From: Altererythrobacter sp. Root672
GTDB lineage: Bacteria; Pseudomonadota; Alphaproteobacteria; Sphingomonadales; Sphingomonadaceae
DNA length: 64,000 bases
NCBI RefSeq assembly: GCF_001427865.1
Contig: NZ_LMHH01000001.1
Coordinates: 2,108,001 to 2,172,000 of the forward strand
Reading direction: 5' to 3'
Shown: in pieces, positions 48,171 through 57,122 of the stretch
How positions within the stretch are numbered: position 1 is the stretch's first letter
How the letters are laid out: each line of letters begins with the position of its first letter
Made by a program: the position numbers and the translations under genes
Notes under the pieces: model-generated
The model's database searches: none
Told to the model about the DNA's origin: nothing
What the model saw: the letters and a program-made list of their open reading frames with translations, nothing else

Positions 48171-48221
48171 ATTCCCTGACGCGTCCATATGCGGGCGGCG
48201 TCCGGACCAATGGACGAGAGC

Positions 48222-49490
48222 ATGACGAAACTTAGCGGATCCGACAGCAAGAGCACCCTCTACTGCAGCTTCTGCGGCAAATCCCAGCACGAGGTTCGCA
48301 AGCTGATTGCAGGGCCGACGGTGTTCATCTGCGATGAATGCGTCGAGCTGTGCAACGACATCATCCGCGAAGAGACCAAGGGTGGGATTGCCGGCAAGAA
48401 GGACGGCGGCGTTCCGACGCCGCAGGACATCTGCAACACGCTCAATGATTATGTGATCGGGCAGGACCGCGCCAAGCGCGTGCTCTCGGTGGCGGTGCAC
48501 AACCACTACAAGCGCCTGAAGCACAGCGGCAAGTCGGGCGAAGTCGAGCTGGCCAAGTCCAACATCCTGCTCGTCGGCCCGACCGGTAGCGGCAAGACGC
48601 TGCTGGCGCAGACGTTGGCGCGCACGTTCGACGTGCCGTTCACGATGGCCGACGCCACTACGCTGACCGAAGCCGGCTACGTGGGCGAGGATGTCGAAAA
48701 CATCATCCTCAAGTTGCTGCAGGCCAGCGACTACAACGTCGAGAAGGCCCAGCACGGGATCGTCTACATTGACGAGATCGACAAGATCACGCGCAAGGCG
48801 GAAAACCCCTCCATCACCCGCGACGTGTCGGGTGAAGGCGTGCAGCAGGCGCTGCTCAAGCTGATGGAAGGCACCACTGCCTCGGTCCCGCCGCAGGGCG
48901 GCCGCAAGCACCCGCAGCAGGAATTCCTGCAGGTGGACACGACGAACATCCTGTTCATCTGCGGCGGCGCTTTCGCGGGCCTGGAAAAGATCATCGGTGA
49001 CCGCTTGCAGAAGCGTTCGATCGGCTTCGGCGCCAACATCGCCGATCCGCAGCAGGCCCGCGTGGGCGAGATGCTGCAGAAGTGCGAGCCGGAAGATCTG
49101 CTCAAGTTCGGCCTGATCCCCGAATTCGTCGGCCGCCTGCCGGTCATCGCCACGCTGCACGACCTCGATGTCCCGGCGCTGGTGGAGATCCTCAAGGAGC
49201 CGAAGAACGCCCTGGTCAAACAGTACCACAAGCTGTTCGAGCTCGAAGACGTGGACCTGACCTTCACCGAAGACGCGCTCGAAGCGATCGCCAAGAAGGC
49301 CATCAAGCGCAAAACCGGCGCCCGTGGCCTGCGTTCGATCGTCGAGGCGATCCTGCTCGACACCATGTTCGACCTGCCGAGCATGGAAGATGTAGTCGAA
49401 GTCGTCGTCGACAAGGACGTCGTCGATGGCCGCAAGGAGCCCGTTCGCGTGGTCTCTAGCGAAGGCAAGAAGAAGGAAGCGGCGGCCTAA
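48222..49490 (+). CDS. clpX: ATP-dependent Clp protease ATP-binding subunit ClpX
   Basis: A 422-residue AAA+ unfoldase that feeds substrates to ClpP. The N-terminal zinc domain has Cys15, Cys18, Cys37 and Cys40. Walker A is GPTGSGKT (119-126), and the IGF ClpP-binding loop is seen as [11 protein letters not shown] chose ATG 48222 because [18 protein letters not shown] matches the family start; in-frame ATGs at 48189 and 48210 exist. In alphaproteobacteria ClpXP controls cell-cycle proteins, and chpT of that circuit lies in this same window. It ends 15 bases before the convergent MFS gene. Confidence 0.97.
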   Translation: MTKLSGSDSKSTLYCSFCGKSQHEVRKLIAGPTVFICDECVELCNDIIREETKGGIAGKKDGGVPTPQDICNTLNDYVIGQDRAKRVLSVAVHNHYKRLKHSGKSGEVELAKSNILLVGPTGSGKTLLAQTLARTFDVPFTMADATTLTEAGYVGEDVENIILKLLQASDYNVEKAQHGIVYIDEIDKITRKAENPSITRDVSGEGVQQALLKLMEGTTASVPPQGGRKHPQQEFLQVDTTNILFICGGAFAGLEKIIGDRLQKRSIGFGANIADPQQARVGEMLQKCEPEDLLKFGLIPEFVGRLPVIATLHDLDVPALVEILKEPKNALVKQYHKLFELEDVDLTFTEDALEAIAKKAIKRKTGARGLRSIVEAILLDTMFDLPSMEDVVEVVVDKDVVDGRKEPVRVVSSEGKKKEAAA

Positions 49491-49505
49491 CGGCTGCCGT
49501 TCCCC

Positions 49506-50744
49506 CTACTTCCCTCTTGGGCATACCGCTCCTTCTCGGCTGATCGGCAAGACAAGAGCGCCCACCCAGACCAACAGAGCGCTGGCGCTGAAGGCCGCAC
49601 CAAGCATCGCGACGCCGGCCCATCCCGCTCGGTAATAAGCCATCGTTGAGGTTATGCCGCCGACGGCGCTACCAATCGAATAGAACACCATATAGCCTCC
49701 GACGAGCCGGCTACGGGCCGCGGGGTGCCGGGCAAAGATGATGCTCTGATTGGTGACATGAACAGCTTGCACCGCCAGATCGAGCAACACGACGCCGATC
49801 AGCACGAGCGGAAGCGACACCGGCAGCATCGCGATCAGTCCCCATGACGCCAGCAACAGTGCCAGAGACAACCCCGTGGTTCGTTGCCCAAGGCCGCGGT
49901 CTGCGAGCCGGCCAGCGCTTGTTGCCGCGATAGCCCCAGCCATGCCCACGAGGCCGAACAGTCCGATCTGGGTATGCGAGAACGAAAAGGGCGGCGCGCT
50001 CAGCGGGAGGACCAAAGCCGTCCAAAAGGTGCTGAAGGTCGCAAAGATCAGGAGTGCAAGAAGGCCGCGCTCCAACAAGACCCGATCGCACAGGAACAGG
50101 ATCGGGATCGAACGTAACGTCGCGGCGTAGCTATCGGCACTGTCTGGCGACGGTCGGTGCGGCATGACGCGCAGCAGCACACAGACCATCGCTGCCGTAA
50201 GGATGGCCGAGGTCAGATAGACCGCGCGCCATCCACCCAAATCGGCCACCAGACCGGCGCGGAAACGCGCGCCAAGGATGCCAATGACAATGCCGCTGGT
50301 GACCATGCCGACGACCTTCCCTCGTTGTGCAGGAGTTGCCAGCGTCGCGGCAAAGGCGACCAACACTTGCACCATGACGGCAAGCAAACCCATTGCGGCC
50401 AGGCCCGCAAACAGGATCGCCTCGGTTCTCGCCGTCGCGACAACGGCCAGCGCGGCGACTGACAGGATGCCTTGCCAGACAACCAGCCGACGGCGATCGA
50501 CCAGATCTCCGAGCGGCACTAGGAATATCAACCCGAGCGCGTAGCCAACTTGCGTCAAAGTTACGACCAGCCCGATTCTGGAAGGCGAGATCCCGAAGTC
50601 CCGCGCCATCGAATCGAGCAATGGCTGGGCATAGTAGATGTTTGCGACGCTGAGGCCCGCCGCACTTGCGAAGGTCAGGGTTGTGACCTTCGCAAGTCCT
50701 TGGCGCGCTGAACGCTCTGTCGCTGTGTCGTCTCTGTATTGCAT
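49506..50744 (-). CDS. MFS efflux transporter
   Basis: A 412-residue major facilitator with twelve predicted helices. The motif A region between helices 2 and 3 is visible as FLVPLGDLVDRRRLV, and YYAQPLLDSMARDFG in helix 1-2 resembles Bcr/drug-exporter members. It is divergent from an HxlR-type regulator, with palindromic sites in between, the usual layout of a drug- or quinone-responsive pump. The substrate is unknown. Confidence 0.88.
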   Translation of the reverse strand: MQYRDDTATERSARQGLAKVTTLTFASAAGLSVANIYYAQPLLDSMARDFGISPSRIGLVVTLTQVGYALGLIFLVPLGDLVDRRRLVVWQGILSVAALAVVATARTEAILFAGLAAMGLLAVMVQVLVAFAATLATPAQRGKVVGMVTSGIVIGILGARFRAGLVADLGGWRAVYLTSAILTAAMVCVLLRVMPHRPSPDSADSYAATLRSIPILFLCDRVLLERGLLALLIFATFSTFWTALVLPLSAPPFSFSHTQIGLFGLVGMAGAIAATSAGRLADRGLGQRTTGLSLALLLASWGLIAMLPVSLPLVLIGVVLLDLAVQAVHVTNQSIIFARHPAARSRLVGGYMVFYSIGSAVGGITSTMAYYRAGWAGVAMLGAAFSASALLVWVGALVLPISREGAVCPRGK

Positions 50745-50753
50745 CGCGGCCCT

Positions 50754-50823
50754 GTTTCGAAACTCACTCTAGTTTCATTTTGAGACCACTTGCTTCGACG
50801 GAAATCCAGTTCTATTTTAGAAC
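50754..50823. promoter_or_regulatory. Operator cluster between the MFS pump and HxlR regulator
   Basis: Three dyads lie in the 104-base divergent gap. GTTTCGAAAC (50754-50763) is a perfect palindrome. GTTTCATTTTGAGAC (50772-50786) is near-perfect and GTTCTATTTTAGAAC (50809-50823) is perfect, both of the form GTTYYA-TTT-TRRAAC. The last two start 37 bases apart. They probably bind the HxlR protein encoded alongside. Confidence 0.7.
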
Positions 50824-50848
50824 CAGATGAGCGGGGTTTGACGAGTAC

Positions 50849-51322
50849 ATGGCCAAGCGTGTTAGCCTTTGGGATGCAGGATGCCCGGTCGCGCGTGCGC
50901 TGGACGTTATCGGCGATTGGTGGTCGCTGCTCATTATCCGGGACGCCTTCGACGGCGTCCGGCGCTACAATGAGTTTCAGACCGGGCTCGGTATCGCCAA
51001 GGGAATGCTCGCGATAAGGCTGCGTGATCTGTCCGAGCGCGGCATCCTGGAAACCGCGCCGGCTTCCGACGGCTCCGCTTACAAGGAGTACGTCCTGACT
51101 GAGAAGGGGCGTGGCCTGTTCCTCGTCATCGTCGCATTGCGTCAATGGGGCGAGGATCATCTCTATCGCTCTGACGATGTGCGATCCTCGCTGCTCGAAA
51201 GGGAGACCGATACCCCGGTCGCGCGCCTTGAATTGCGGTCGCAGAACGGGCGACGGCTGACGTGGAGTGAAACTCGCGTGAAGAAAGTCGATGGTCCGAA
51301 CGACGGTCCGGGCGCGAGGTAA
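50849..51322 (+). CDS. HxlR family transcriptional regulator
   Basis: A 157-residue winged-helix regulator with the HxlR signature: an N-terminal Cys12 (WDAGCPVARALDVIGDWWSLL), the recognition region YNEFQTGLGIAKGMLAIRL, and the wing TAPASDGSAYKEYVLTEKGR-like segment. Such proteins often sense electrophiles through the N-terminal Cys and repress a divergent gene. The neighbouring MFS pump and operator dyads fit that model. The 45-residue C-terminal extension is longer than in HxlR (about 120). Confidence 0.9.
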   Translation: MAKRVSLWDAGCPVARALDVIGDWWSLLIIRDAFDGVRRYNEFQTGLGIAKGMLAIRLRDLSERGILETAPASDGSAYKEYVLTEKGRGLFLVIVALRQWGEDHLYRSDDVRSSLLERETDTPVARLELRSQNGRRLTWSETRVKKVDGPNDGPGAR

Positions 51323-51358
51323 GGCTGCTCGCGGCGGAAAGACTGGGTCGAAGCGAGG

Positions 51359-51853
51359 CTACCCCTCGCCCGCCTGCCGGCGCTCGATCAACTTCTCGAG
51401 CCTCGCGACCCGCTCGGGCGGGAGCAGCTCAAACGGGTTGTAGACCGTCTCGAAAGCCGGGATGCCCTCCGGCAGCGCAACCCAGGGCATCTTGCTTTCG
51501 GTGAAGATCACCGCGTCGGGCCGGAAAGCGCCAGGATCGTCCAAAGTGCCAACCCGCACCCCCGCGCCCAATTTTCCGAGACGCGGATAGATGCTCCACA
51601 GCGCCGATCCGCACTTGGCGCAGCGCTGGATCACATGCGGGCCACCGCTCCCGGCGGTCACTGTGTGATCCCTGAGTTCACCCCGCAGCAGCGTTACCCG
51701 CTCCGCCTCGAAGAAAGCGTTGACCACCGAGGTTGAGCCCGTCTGGTGCTGGCACAGCCGGCAATGGCAGTTGTTGACGAAGATCGGCTCGCCCTCGACC
51801 TGGTAGCGCACCTCGCCGCAGCCGCAGCCGCCCTCTCGCAGCGTCTCAGCCAT
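51359..51853 (-). CDS. GFA-family (CENP-V/GFA domain) zinc protein
   Basis: A 164-residue protein of the glutathione-dependent formaldehyde-activating-like family. The zinc ligands are in GGCGCGEVRY, NCHCRLCQHQTG and RCAKCGSALW. The real glutathione-binding role is uncertain for most members. I chose ATG 51853; this overlaps the CDF stop by eight bases, so it is probably translated with that gene. Another GFA gene is at 54141, only about 50% similar by eye. Confidence 0.86.
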   Translation of the reverse strand: MAETLREGGCGCGEVRYQVEGEPIFVNNCHCRLCQHQTGSTSVVNAFFEAERVTLLRGELRDHTVTAGSGGPHVIQRCAKCGSALWSIYPRLGKLGAGVRVGTLDDPGAFRPDAVIFTESKMPWVALPEGIPAFETVYNPFELLPPERVARLEKLIERRQAGEG

Positions 51854-52793
51854 GATTGTGCCCGCCGGCGCCGTGCGCTCCGTGAAGGCTGCAATTGTGT
51901 TCGTGCCCCGTCTCCACCTGCACGGTGGCGTGGCCGATGTGGAAGCGGTGATCGAGCTCGTGCGCGACGTCATGCAGGAAGCGGTCGCCCGGTTGGCCGG
52001 CGGGCACGACGATATGCGCAGTAAGCGCCGTCTCCGTCGTGCTCATCGGCCAGATATGCAGATCGTGGACCGCGGCCACGCCGGGCAAACCTTCAAGGTA
52101 GGCTCGCACCTCGGCTTCGTCGATCGAGTCAGGCACGGCCAGCAGGCCCATCTTCACGCTGTCCTTGAGCAGGCCCCAGGTGCCGCCGGCGATCACCGCG
52201 ACGATGATCAAGCTGGTTACCGGGTCGACCCAATAAGCGCCCGTCAGCAGGATCACGACGCCCGCAATCACCACGCCGACTGACACCAGTGCGTCGGCCG
52301 CCATGTGCAGGTAGGCCCCGCGAATGTTGATGTCGTGTTTGCGTCCGCGGGCGAACATCAGCGCGGTGGCGCCATTGACCAGGATACCGACACCCGCGAC
52401 CGCGATCATCGTCCAGCCCTGTACGGGCGCTGGATCGAACAGCCGGTTCACGGTCTCGAACAGGATCGCCCCGACAGCCACCAACAGCAGGCCCGCATTG
52501 GCGAGCGCGGCCAGGATCGAGCTGGACTTGTAGCCATAGGTAAAGCGGCCGTTCGCCGGCAGACCACTCATGTAGGCAGCGCCCCAGGCGATCAGCAGGC
52601 TGAGCACGTCCGACAGGTTGTGCCCTGCATCTGCCACCAGCGCCATCGATCCCGACCACAGGCCGAACCCGGCCTCGATCAGCACGAAGGCCGAATTGAG
52701 CAGGATGCCGATGGCAAACGCCCGGCCAAAGCCGGCCGGTGCATGGTCATGCCCATGCGCATGTCCGTGGCTATGCGAGTGTCCGACGCCCAT
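51846..52793 (-). CDS. Cation diffusion facilitator (CzcD-like)
   Basis: A 315-residue zinc or cobalt exporter with six helices, flanked by His-rich segments: GHSHSHGHAHGHDH at the N-terminus and HNCSLHGAHGAGGHNHG at the C-terminus. The metal site motif is in helix 2 and 5 (ADAGHNLSD and AADALVS). An upstream TTG at 52802 would overlap the mtgA stop; ATG 52793 starts MGVGHSHSHG. It lies between mtgA and the GFA gene as one unit. Confidence 0.9.
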   Translation of the reverse strand: MGVGHSHSHGHAHGHDHAPAGFGRAFAIGILLNSAFVLIEAGFGLWSGSMALVADAGHNLSDVLSLLIAWGAAYMSGLPANGRFTYGYKSSSILAALANAGLLLVAVGAILFETVNRLFDPAPVQGWTMIAVAGVGILVNGATALMFARGRKHDINIRGAYLHMAADALVSVGVVIAGVVILLTGAYWVDPVTSLIIVAVIAGGTWGLLKDSVKMGLLAVPDSIDEAEVRAYLEGLPGVAAVHDLHIWPMSTTETALTAHIVVPAGQPGDRFLHDVAHELDHRFHIGHATVQVETGHEHNCSLHGAHGAGGHNHG

Positions 52794-52798
52794 CGCGC

Positions 52799-53467
52799 TC
52801 AATCGTAGACGCAGGCGTCGAGGCCGTCACGCCGGACCGAACCGATGCGAGCCTGGATGGTGTTGCCATAGCGGCGCGTGAAGCCGCCGGGGCTGTTCAC
52901 CTCACGCTCCTTGGGCAACGGCAGCGCGGCCGCCATGCGCGCCGCCTCCGCCTTGCTCAACCGCGCGGCCGAGTGATCGTAATAGCGCTGCGCTCCCGCC
53001 TCGACCCCGTAGGTGCCGATGCCGGTCTCCGCGACATTGAGATAGACTTCCATGATCCGCCGCTTGCCCCAGATCTGTTCGATCAGCAGCGTGAACCACG
53101 CCTCCAGCCCCTTGCGGAAGTAGCCGCCGCCTTGCCACAGGAACACGTTCTTGGCGGTCTGCTGGCTGATGGTGGAGCCGCCACGGATGCGCCCGCCCTT
53201 GGCGTTGCGTTCGATTGCCTTCTCGATCGCCTCGCGGTCGAAGCCGTCGTGCTGGCAGAACTTGCCGTCCTCGCCCGCGATCACGGCGGCGACCATGTTG
53301 CGGTCGATGCGGCTGAGCGGGGTCCAATCCTTGGTGATCCCGTTCTCATCCATCAGCATGGTGGCGGTGACCGGCACCGGCACGAACCGGAACAGGATGA
53401 CGAGCAAGAAGCTGAGGCCGACAAACCAGATGAGGGCCCAGACGAGGAAGCGCAGGATACGGACCAT
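52799..53467 (-). CDS. mtgA: Monofunctional peptidoglycan glycosyltransferase
   Basis: A 222-residue GT51 enzyme that polymerises lipid II. An N-terminal membrane anchor (about 3-25) is followed by the catalytic domain with EDGKFCQHDGFD, RGGSTISQQTAKNVFLW and KRRIMEVYLNVAE. The GTG at 53476 is the longer start, but ATG 53467 has AGG eight bases before it and fits better. It heads the mtgA-CDF-GFA unit. Confidence 0.93.
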   Translation of the reverse strand: MVRILRFLVWALIWFVGLSFLLVILFRFVPVPVTATMLMDENGITKDWTPLSRIDRNMVAAVIAGEDGKFCQHDGFDREAIEKAIERNAKGGRIRGGSTISQQTAKNVFLWQGGGYFRKGLEAWFTLLIEQIWGKRRIMEVYLNVAETGIGTYGVEAGAQRYYDHSAARLSKAEAARMAAALPLPKEREVNSPGGFTRRYGNTIQARIGSVRRDGLDACVYD

Positions 53468-53537
53468 GGCGCTCACCTAACCGGGCAGCGCGTCGCGCGC
53501 AATTCGGCAACTGTGGAAGCCCCCAATCCTCACAGCG

Positions 53538-53999
53538 TCAGCGAACCCACCTGACAAACCGAACCACCGCTTCTTCGGCGATGACCATGACGGTCACCAC
53601 GACCATCAGCGGGAGCAACCCGTCCATCGCCCCTTCGAAGCGGACTTTGTCCCCGAAAACCATGTCGATGGCCTCCAGGATCACGAACTTGGACAGGAAC
53701 AGCACCAGCCAAGCGGTGAAAACCCGCAGGACCTTCATCAAGGCGCCCTGCCTCGCGCTGAAGAAGACCGCCAGATGATGAACGATCGCATTCGTCCCCT
53801 TCAGGAAGGCCTGCATCAGCACAGCGGCAAGCAGCGACCAGCTGAACGAGGCGACGTGGACGCTGTCCCAGAACTCGTCGAACAGGTTGAGGACGACGAG
53901 GTCGATCAGGACTCCACAGAGATAGTGGACGATCAACCGCTGGCGGTCGGTCGGCATTTCCTCTGTGGCCGGCAGGAAACCATGGATCTTGTCCTGCAT
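53538..53999 (-). CDS. Membrane protein of unknown function
   Basis: A 153-residue protein with about four hydrophobic helices (roughly 22-42, 52-72, 88-110 and 128-147) and no motif I recognise. ATG 53999. It precedes mtgA on the same strand with a 70-base gap, so they may be co-transcribed. Charged loops such as VFGDKVRFEGAMDG are present. Confidence 0.65.
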   Translation of the reverse strand: MQDKIHGFLPATEEMPTDRQRLIVHYLCGVLIDLVVLNLFDEFWDSVHVASFSWSLLAAVLMQAFLKGTNAIVHHLAVFFSARQGALMKVLRVFTAWLVLFLSKFVILEAIDMVFGDKVRFEGAMDGLLPLMVVVTVMVIAEEAVVRFVRWVR

Positions 54000-54140
54000 C
54001 TGGTCCCTTCTCCGGCTGCCGGTCGAGCCTGCCCTTCGGCTTGGCCAGCGTCAACGCGCTTGCCGGGCGGCGTTCCGGCCAAAGCCGTCCGCAACCTTGC
54101 TCATTGAGAGGGCCGTCCTTGCGGCCTAGAAGCCGACGTT

Positions 54141-54539
54141 ATGACCGTTCGCGAGGCAACCTGCCGGTGTGGGCAATTGCGTGCCAAGTGCACGGGCGAT
54201 CCGATCCGTGTGTCGGTCTGCCATTGCCTTGAGTGTCAAAAGCGCTCTGGCAGCGTGTTCGCTACCCAAGCTCGCTGGCCAAACGAGCGCCTCGAACTGA
54301 CTGGCGAGTTTAGCGAGTGGTCACAGGTGTCCGACAGCGGGATGCGCGCGACTTTTCGCTTCTGTGCGGTTTGCGGCGCGACTGTCGCCTACGAGAGTGA
54401 GGGCATGCCCGGCATGACCGCGATAGCAGTCGGAGCCTTCGCCGACCCCAGCTTTCCGCCGCCCAAGTTCTCGGTCTACGAGGAGCGGAAGCATCCTTGG
54501 ACCGCCGTACTTGGTGACGATGTCGAGCATCTGGATTAG
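54141..54539 (+). CDS. GFA-family (CENP-V/GFA domain) zinc protein
   Basis: A 132-residue GFA domain protein with ligands CRCGQLRAKC, CHCLECQKRSG and FCAVCGATVAY. Family members bind zinc and are of uncertain enzymatic role. ATG 54141. It stands alone between the small membrane protein (divergent) and the CadC-like regulator (convergent). Confidence 0.88.
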   Translation: MTVREATCRCGQLRAKCTGDPIRVSVCHCLECQKRSGSVFATQARWPNERLELTGEFSEWSQVSDSGMRATFRFCAVCGATVAYESEGMPGMTAIAVGAFADPSFPPPKFSVYEERKHPWTAVLGDDVEHLD

Positions 54540-54582
54540 CCAGGCCTAGGCCTACCAGCGACGGGACGCCCCCTAAGACTAC

Positions 54583-56160
54583 CTACAGCCCCAGATCCTT
54601 CAGCGTTGCTTCGATCACCTCACGGCCAGCCGACGGGACAAAGGGGAACGAGCTTAGAAACGCCGACTTGTTCAAGCCCGCGTCACGCTCTCTTGCCCGG
54701 GCGACCCATTCGGAGGCCTTGTCCCGCTGCCCCGCCAGATGTGTGCCGAGCGCGGCGATCACGGCGATGTGCTTGTGTGCCCCCGGAGAGCGGGCGGCGC
54801 GTTCGCCCCATTCAGAGGCGTGGTCGTAATCGCCCCGCAACAGCGCGTTCACCGACCTAACCGCGAGCATGGCGTAGCGTAGCGGGTCGAGCGGACTGAG
54901 CCGCAAAGCGTGGATGGCGCCTTCGTCGCTCGCGGCGGGGTTGACCTGGGTCATGTCGGCCCAGGCCTTCGAATAGATCGCCTGCGCATAGTTCGGGCTA
55001 AGCGAGATCGAATGATCAAGCAGGTCGAGGCTGGCCGGTATATCGTCGGTCAGCCAAAGCGAGCGCGCCAGATTGAGATAGGCGAAGGGATCGAGCGGAT
55101 CGCATCGCAAGGCGTCTTCAGCAAGCGACCTCGCCTCTCGCGCCTGAGCTTGCGGTGTGGAGGAGTATTGCAGGAACGCATCCTGGAAACGCGTGAAGGA
55201 CAGTCCCCCCAGCGCCCGGCCGAATTCCGGATCCTTCGCCAGCGCCTGCTCGAAGAGTTGGGCAGCCAGCGCGTTGTCGGATCGATTGAAGCGAAACATC
55301 CGGTCGATGCCGATATGATAGGCCGACCAGCAATCGAGCTCGGCCGGCGGCCTGGCGCGCGCGACCTGGGCCTCGTGCTGCGAAATGCGGATCTCCAGGT
55401 TGGCCGCAATCGACGAGACTATGGCCTGACGGACATCGTAGAGCTCGTCCGCGCCAATCGCATATCGTTCGGCCCAAACCACCCCGCGATCGCTGGTGTC
55501 GACCAGTTCGACGGAGATCGAGGCGCTTCCTCGGTTCGCCTCCACGGCGCCGGAGAGGCAGTACCTGACCCCAAGCGCTTGGCCGATCTCCCGGCAATCG
55601 ACGTCTCGGCCGCGAAAACGAAAGCTTGAACCTCTCGCGATCACCATCAACCAGCGCAGGCGCGACAGATCGGTGATGAGTTCATCGGCGATGGCGTCCG
55701 ACAGGAACGACAGCGGCCCGGGCTCGCTCAGGAATCGAAAGGGAAGCACTGCGATCGAGGGCGGGCCGTCCAGCTTTCGTTCTGAGGGCATCTCGATGGG
55801 ACGAACTGCCCCCTGCTGAATGAACGAGACCGGAGCGACGAAGCGGAAACCCTTCCCGTGGATGGTTCGGATGAAGCGTTGCTGCTTGCCGTCGTCGCCC
55901 AGGGCCTGCCTGCCGGACTTTATCCTTGCGGCGATGGCCGCATCGGAAATGAAACGTCCGCCCCAAACCTTCTCGACCAGTTCGTCCTTGCTGACCAGGC
56001 GTTCCGAATTGCCAACCAGGAGCAGGAGTACCGCCAGCACCTGAGGCTCGAGATGCACGCTCGTTCCCCGATCACGGAGCTCGAAGCGACCGGGATCCAG
56101 TTCGAACTGGTCAAATCGGTAAATGAAGCCGGCCTCCGAGGGCGAACCAGAAATCTCCAT
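54583..56160 (-). CDS. CadC-like winged-helix regulator with TolB-like and TPR domains
   Basis: A 525-residue protein. Residues 15-112 are an OmpR/CadC-type winged helix (LEPQVLAVLLLLVGN, SKDELVEKVWGGRFISD, RFIRTIHGKGFRFVAPV). Residues 130-260 resemble the TolB/adenylate-cyclase-associated alpha/beta domain (SIAVLPFRFLSEPGPLSFLSD), and the rest (280-500) is TPR-like. No membrane helix is visible, unlike E. coli CadC. Divergent from the tautomerase gene, with GGTCG/CGACC dyad at 56219-56237 in between. Signal unknown. Confidence 0.85.
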   Translation of the reverse strand: MEISGSPSEAGFIYRFDQFELDPGRFELRDRGTSVHLEPQVLAVLLLLVGNSERLVSKDELVEKVWGGRFISDAAIAARIKSGRQALGDDGKQQRFIRTIHGKGFRFVAPVSFIQQGAVRPIEMPSERKLDGPPSIAVLPFRFLSEPGPLSFLSDAIADELITDLSRLRWLMVIARGSSFRFRGRDVDCREIGQALGVRYCLSGAVEANRGSASISVELVDTSDRGVVWAERYAIGADELYDVRQAIVSSIAANLEIRISQHEAQVARARPPAELDCWSAYHIGIDRMFRFNRSDNALAAQLFEQALAKDPEFGRALGGLSFTRFQDAFLQYSSTPQAQAREARSLAEDALRCDPLDPFAYLNLARSLWLTDDIPASLDLLDHSISLSPNYAQAIYSKAWADMTQVNPAASDEGAIHALRLSPLDPLRYAMLAVRSVNALLRGDYDHASEWGERAARSPGAHKHIAVIAALGTHLAGQRDKASEWVARARERDAGLNKSAFLSSFPFVPSAGREVIEATLKDLGL

Positions 56161-56257
56161 GATTTCTCCATGCCGACTTCAAGCATGCGACGTCGAAGCC
56201 GCTAATATCGCGGCATCGGGTCGTCGACTTGGCGACCTTTAGCACAGGAGAGTTGAG

Positions 56258-56476
56258 ATGCCGCTAGTTACGATCGACGTCATCAAGGACGTCTTCACCA
56301 CCGATGAAAAGCGCGCGATGATCAAAGGCGTGACCGAGGCCATGATCGCCGTCGAAGGCGAACGACTGCGCGACAAGACCTGGGTGCGCATCACCGAAGT
56401 TCAGCAGGGTGACTGGGGTATCGGTGGCACGCTGCTTGGGGCCGCCGACGTCCAGGCACTGAAGTCGGCCGCCTAG
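56258..56476 (+). CDS. 4-oxalocrotonate tautomerase-family protein
   Basis: A 72-residue tautomerase with the catalytic amino-terminal Pro (MPLVTID) that becomes residue 1 after Met removal. It has the family helix [15 protein letters not shown] and a Gly-rich tail ([15 protein letters not shown]). SD GGAGAG precedes it. These proteins act on enol substrates, sometimes promiscuously. It is convergent with infA. Confidence 0.88.
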   Translation: MPLVTIDVIKDVFTTDEKRAMIKGVTEAMIAVEGERLRDKTWVRITEVQQGDWGIGGTLLGAADVQALKSAA

Positions 56477-56491
56477 CCAGCAAGAGCGACG

Positions 56492-56535
56492 GGACTTTCC
56501 GCTTTGAGCTCACTCTGGCTCAATGCGGAAAGTCC
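56492..56535. terminator. Long hairpin between tautomerase and infA
   Basis: GGACTTTCCGC pairs with GCGGAAAGTCC; a one-base T/T mismatch follows, then TTGAGC pairs with GCTCAA around an 8-base loop. It sits 15 bases after the tautomerase stop and 17 bases from the infA stop. No T tract follows on either strand. Confidence 0.6.
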
Positions 56536-56552
56536 GTTGCCGGCCGTGAATA

Positions 56553-56819
56553 TCAGCGCCTGAAACTACCACGGCGAGGGCCAGCAGGACCTTGCCCGGG
56601 TGTGCGTTCGCGGAAGATGATCCGGCCCTTGGACAAATCGTAGGGGGTCATCTCAACATGGACGCGGTCGCCGACGACCGAGCGGATGCGAAACTTGCGC
56701 ATCTTGCCGGCGGTATAGGCGATAATCCGGTGGTTATTATCCAACATCACGCCGAACCGGCCATCGGGCATGACCTCGTCGATATTGCCCTCGAGGGTCA
56801 TCAGTTCTTCTTTGGCCAT
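56553..56819 (-). CDS. infA: Translation initiation factor IF-1 (with C-terminal extension)
   Basis: An 88-residue S1-like OB-fold protein. The N-terminal [20 protein letters not shown], the [24 protein letters not shown] stretch and KGRIIFRER are IF-1. Compared with the 72-residue E. coli protein, the last 16 residues are an added Gly/Pro/Arg tail ([16 protein letters not shown]). Some alphaproteobacteria have a second, standard infA elsewhere, so this may be a paralogue. It begins at ATG 56819. Confidence 0.9.
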   Translation of the reverse strand: MAKEELMTLEGNIDEVMPDGRFGVMLDNNHRIIAYTAGKMRKFRIRSVVGDRVHVEMTPYDLSKGRIIFRERTPGQGPAGPRRGSFRR

Positions 56820-56890
56820 TCGGGATTCCTTGATTGCATGTGACGGGGACAGCGCCGGGCGCCGAGGTTTGTCCCGCGTTGGAAGAGGTA

Positions 56891-57091
56891 TCAGCGGTCG
56901 GAAGCGGGGCGCGGTGAGGCGGCTTCCTGTAGGCTCTGGCGGTAGCTCTCTTTGAGTTTAGCTCGATCGCGAGCAACTCGCCGGTGATATGTGTTGTGCC
57001 GAACCCACAGAAACACCGCGACACCGGCCAGTAGCAACAGACCGATCAATCCATACGCGACCAGCAGCCGGGCCGGAACGTCGAACATCAT
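56891..57091 (-). CDS. Small single-helix membrane protein
   Basis: A 66-residue protein with a hydrophobic helix (about 9-29) and a basic, Ser-rich tail ([17 protein letters not shown]). I begin it at ATG 57091 ([14 protein letters not shown]), because the longer ORF at 57193 would overlap the upstream antitoxin-like gene by 71 bases out of frame. No family is recognised. It follows two other tiny genes on the same strand. Confidence 0.6.
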   Translation of the reverse strand: MMFDVPARLLVAYGLIGLLLLAGVAVFLWVRHNTYHRRVARDRAKLKESYRQSLQEAASPRPASDR

Positions 57092-57122
57092 GCCCTCGAG
57101 CCGTGGATAATCTGAGCCCAAC

